From Flavivirga aquatica (GTDB lineage: Bacteria > Bacteroidota > Bacteroidia > Flavobacteriales > Flavobacteriaceae), in the NCBI RefSeq assembly GCF_001747085.1, contig NZ_MDJD01000007.1:1-64000 (forward strand): a DNA stretch of 64,000 nucleotides, in the 5' to 3' direction. The position numbers and the translations under genes are program-made. How positions within the stretch are numbered: the stretch's first letter is position 1; each line of letters begins with the position of its first letter. Of this stretch, positions 63,405 through 64,000 are shown piece by piece. The notes below the pieces were generated by a model. The model had not been told where the DNA came from, ran no database searches, and saw only the letters and a program-made list of their open reading frames with translations.

Positions 63405-64000
63405 CTATTTTATAAACTGCAGTACTGCCTTAAAAAAATCTTTTGGGTTCTCGGCATGTAACCAATGCCCAGAATTAGCTATAGTGGTAATTTCTGATTT
63501 TGGAAAATGATTTGATATTAATACTTCATCTTCAATACCAATATACTCAGATCTATCTCCTCTTAAAAATAAAGTCTCTTTTTTAAACATGGCATGAGCA
63601 GGCAAAGCTTCTCCAACTTCTGCAACTTCTTCTTTTAATATTTTTAAATTAATTCGCAAACCTAATTGTCCTTTTTCAACCCAATATAAATTTTTAAGCA
63701 AAAATTGACGAGTTCCAAAATCTGAAACATATTCACTTAAAACCTTATCTGCTTCTCCTCTACTTTTTAAAACATCAAAATCCATAGCACTCAAGCCTTC
63801 TAAAATACTATCATGATGCACAGGGTAAAATCTAGGAGAAATATCTGCAACCATTAACTTTGAAACTATTTCTGGATACTCAGCAGCAAATAGCATCGCT
63901 GTTTTCCCTCCCATAGAATGTCCTAGCAATATAATTTCAAACAATTTATGCGCATCACAATACGCCTTTAAATCTTTCACAAGCACCTCATAATTAAACT
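63405..64000 (-). CDS. Alpha/beta hydrolase, partial at right edge
   Basis: The C-terminal 198 codons of a YbfF-like esterase. It shows the nucleophile elbow GHSMGGKTAML, the acid in FLRGDRSEYIG and the catalytic His in NSGHWLHAENP. The frame continues upstream of the GTG at 63986 (FNYEV) to the window edge, so the gene starts outside. Predicted carboxylesterase or thioesterase. Confidence 0.88.
   Translation of the reverse strand, partial: FNYEVLVKDLKAYCDAHKLFEIILLGHSMGGKTAMLFAAEYPEIVSKLMVADISPRFYPVHHDSILEGLSAMDFDVLKSRGEADKVLSEYVSDFGTRQFLLKNLYWVEKGQLGLRINLKILKEEVAEVGEALPAHAMFKKETLFLRGDRSEYIGIEDEVLISNHFPKSEITTIANSGHWLHAENPKDFFKAVLQFIK

Noticed and set aside
1..64000. tRNA and rRNA genes
   Set aside because: None recognised by eye in the gaps; small ones could still be missed without a covariance search.

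Overview
The window is AT-rich DNA from a member of the Bacteroidota, most likely a flavobacterium (Flavobacteriaceae). The grounds are flavobacterial protein types (a FolK-deoxynucleoside kinase fusion, DUF2797, bacterial GH3, giant RHS and LRR proteins) and several promoters of the Bacteroidota form TAnnTTTG. No rRNA or tRNA gene was seen.

Layout. (1) 1-8.5 kb is an accessory region. It holds the edge of one mobile element (partial ATPase plus XRE regulator), an orphan RHS tip with a membrane immunity candidate, a 1-kb non-coding stretch with four long stem-loops, a VapBC-type toxin-antitoxin pair, and a second, nearly complete mobile element (91-aa protein, two overlapping tyrosine recombinases, P-loop ATPase, divergent XRE regulator). 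(2) 8.5-34.4 kb, all on the minus strand, encodes very large cell-surface or secreted proteins: an RHS polymorphic toxin of 3429 aa with its immunity candidate, a LolA-like periplasmic protein, a 1977-aa LRR/Ig protein, a 2107-aa SpvB-like protein, a repeat-built fibre protein and a lipoprotein. (3) 34.4-45.8 kb, same strand and almost without gaps, encodes a complete type II secretion/type IV pilus-like machine: OmpH-like protein, GspC-like, FN3 lipoprotein, GspM, GspL, secretin, GspE ATPase, prepilin peptidase, GspG, GspF and three minor pseudopilin-like proteins. (4) 45.9-47.7 kb has two response-regulator-type genes; one is a LytTR regulator with a degenerate receiver. (5) 47.9-64 kb is mostly core chromosome: folK-dNK, yhhQ, an AsmA protein, a LysE transporter, rpsU, DUF2797, GH3, an OmpA protein, an IS1595-family insertion sequence beside a decayed gene, then clpX, clpP, tig, a PF04020 membrane protein and the end of an alpha/beta hydrolase gene.

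How it may work together (inference). Regions 2 and 3 read as one long minus-strand transcription unit of about 37 kb, running from the pseudopilin genes into the RHS toxin and its immunity gene. The simplest reading is a dedicated export or surface-display system whose substrates are the fibre, SpvB-like, LRR and RHS proteins, controlled by the neighbouring LytTR regulator. Downstream of the RHS gene, the order RHS tip - immunity gene - XRE/ATPase(/recombinases) occurs twice. This suggests that the recombinase element is tied to exchange or accumulation of RHS toxin tips. These two points are the most interesting content of the window.
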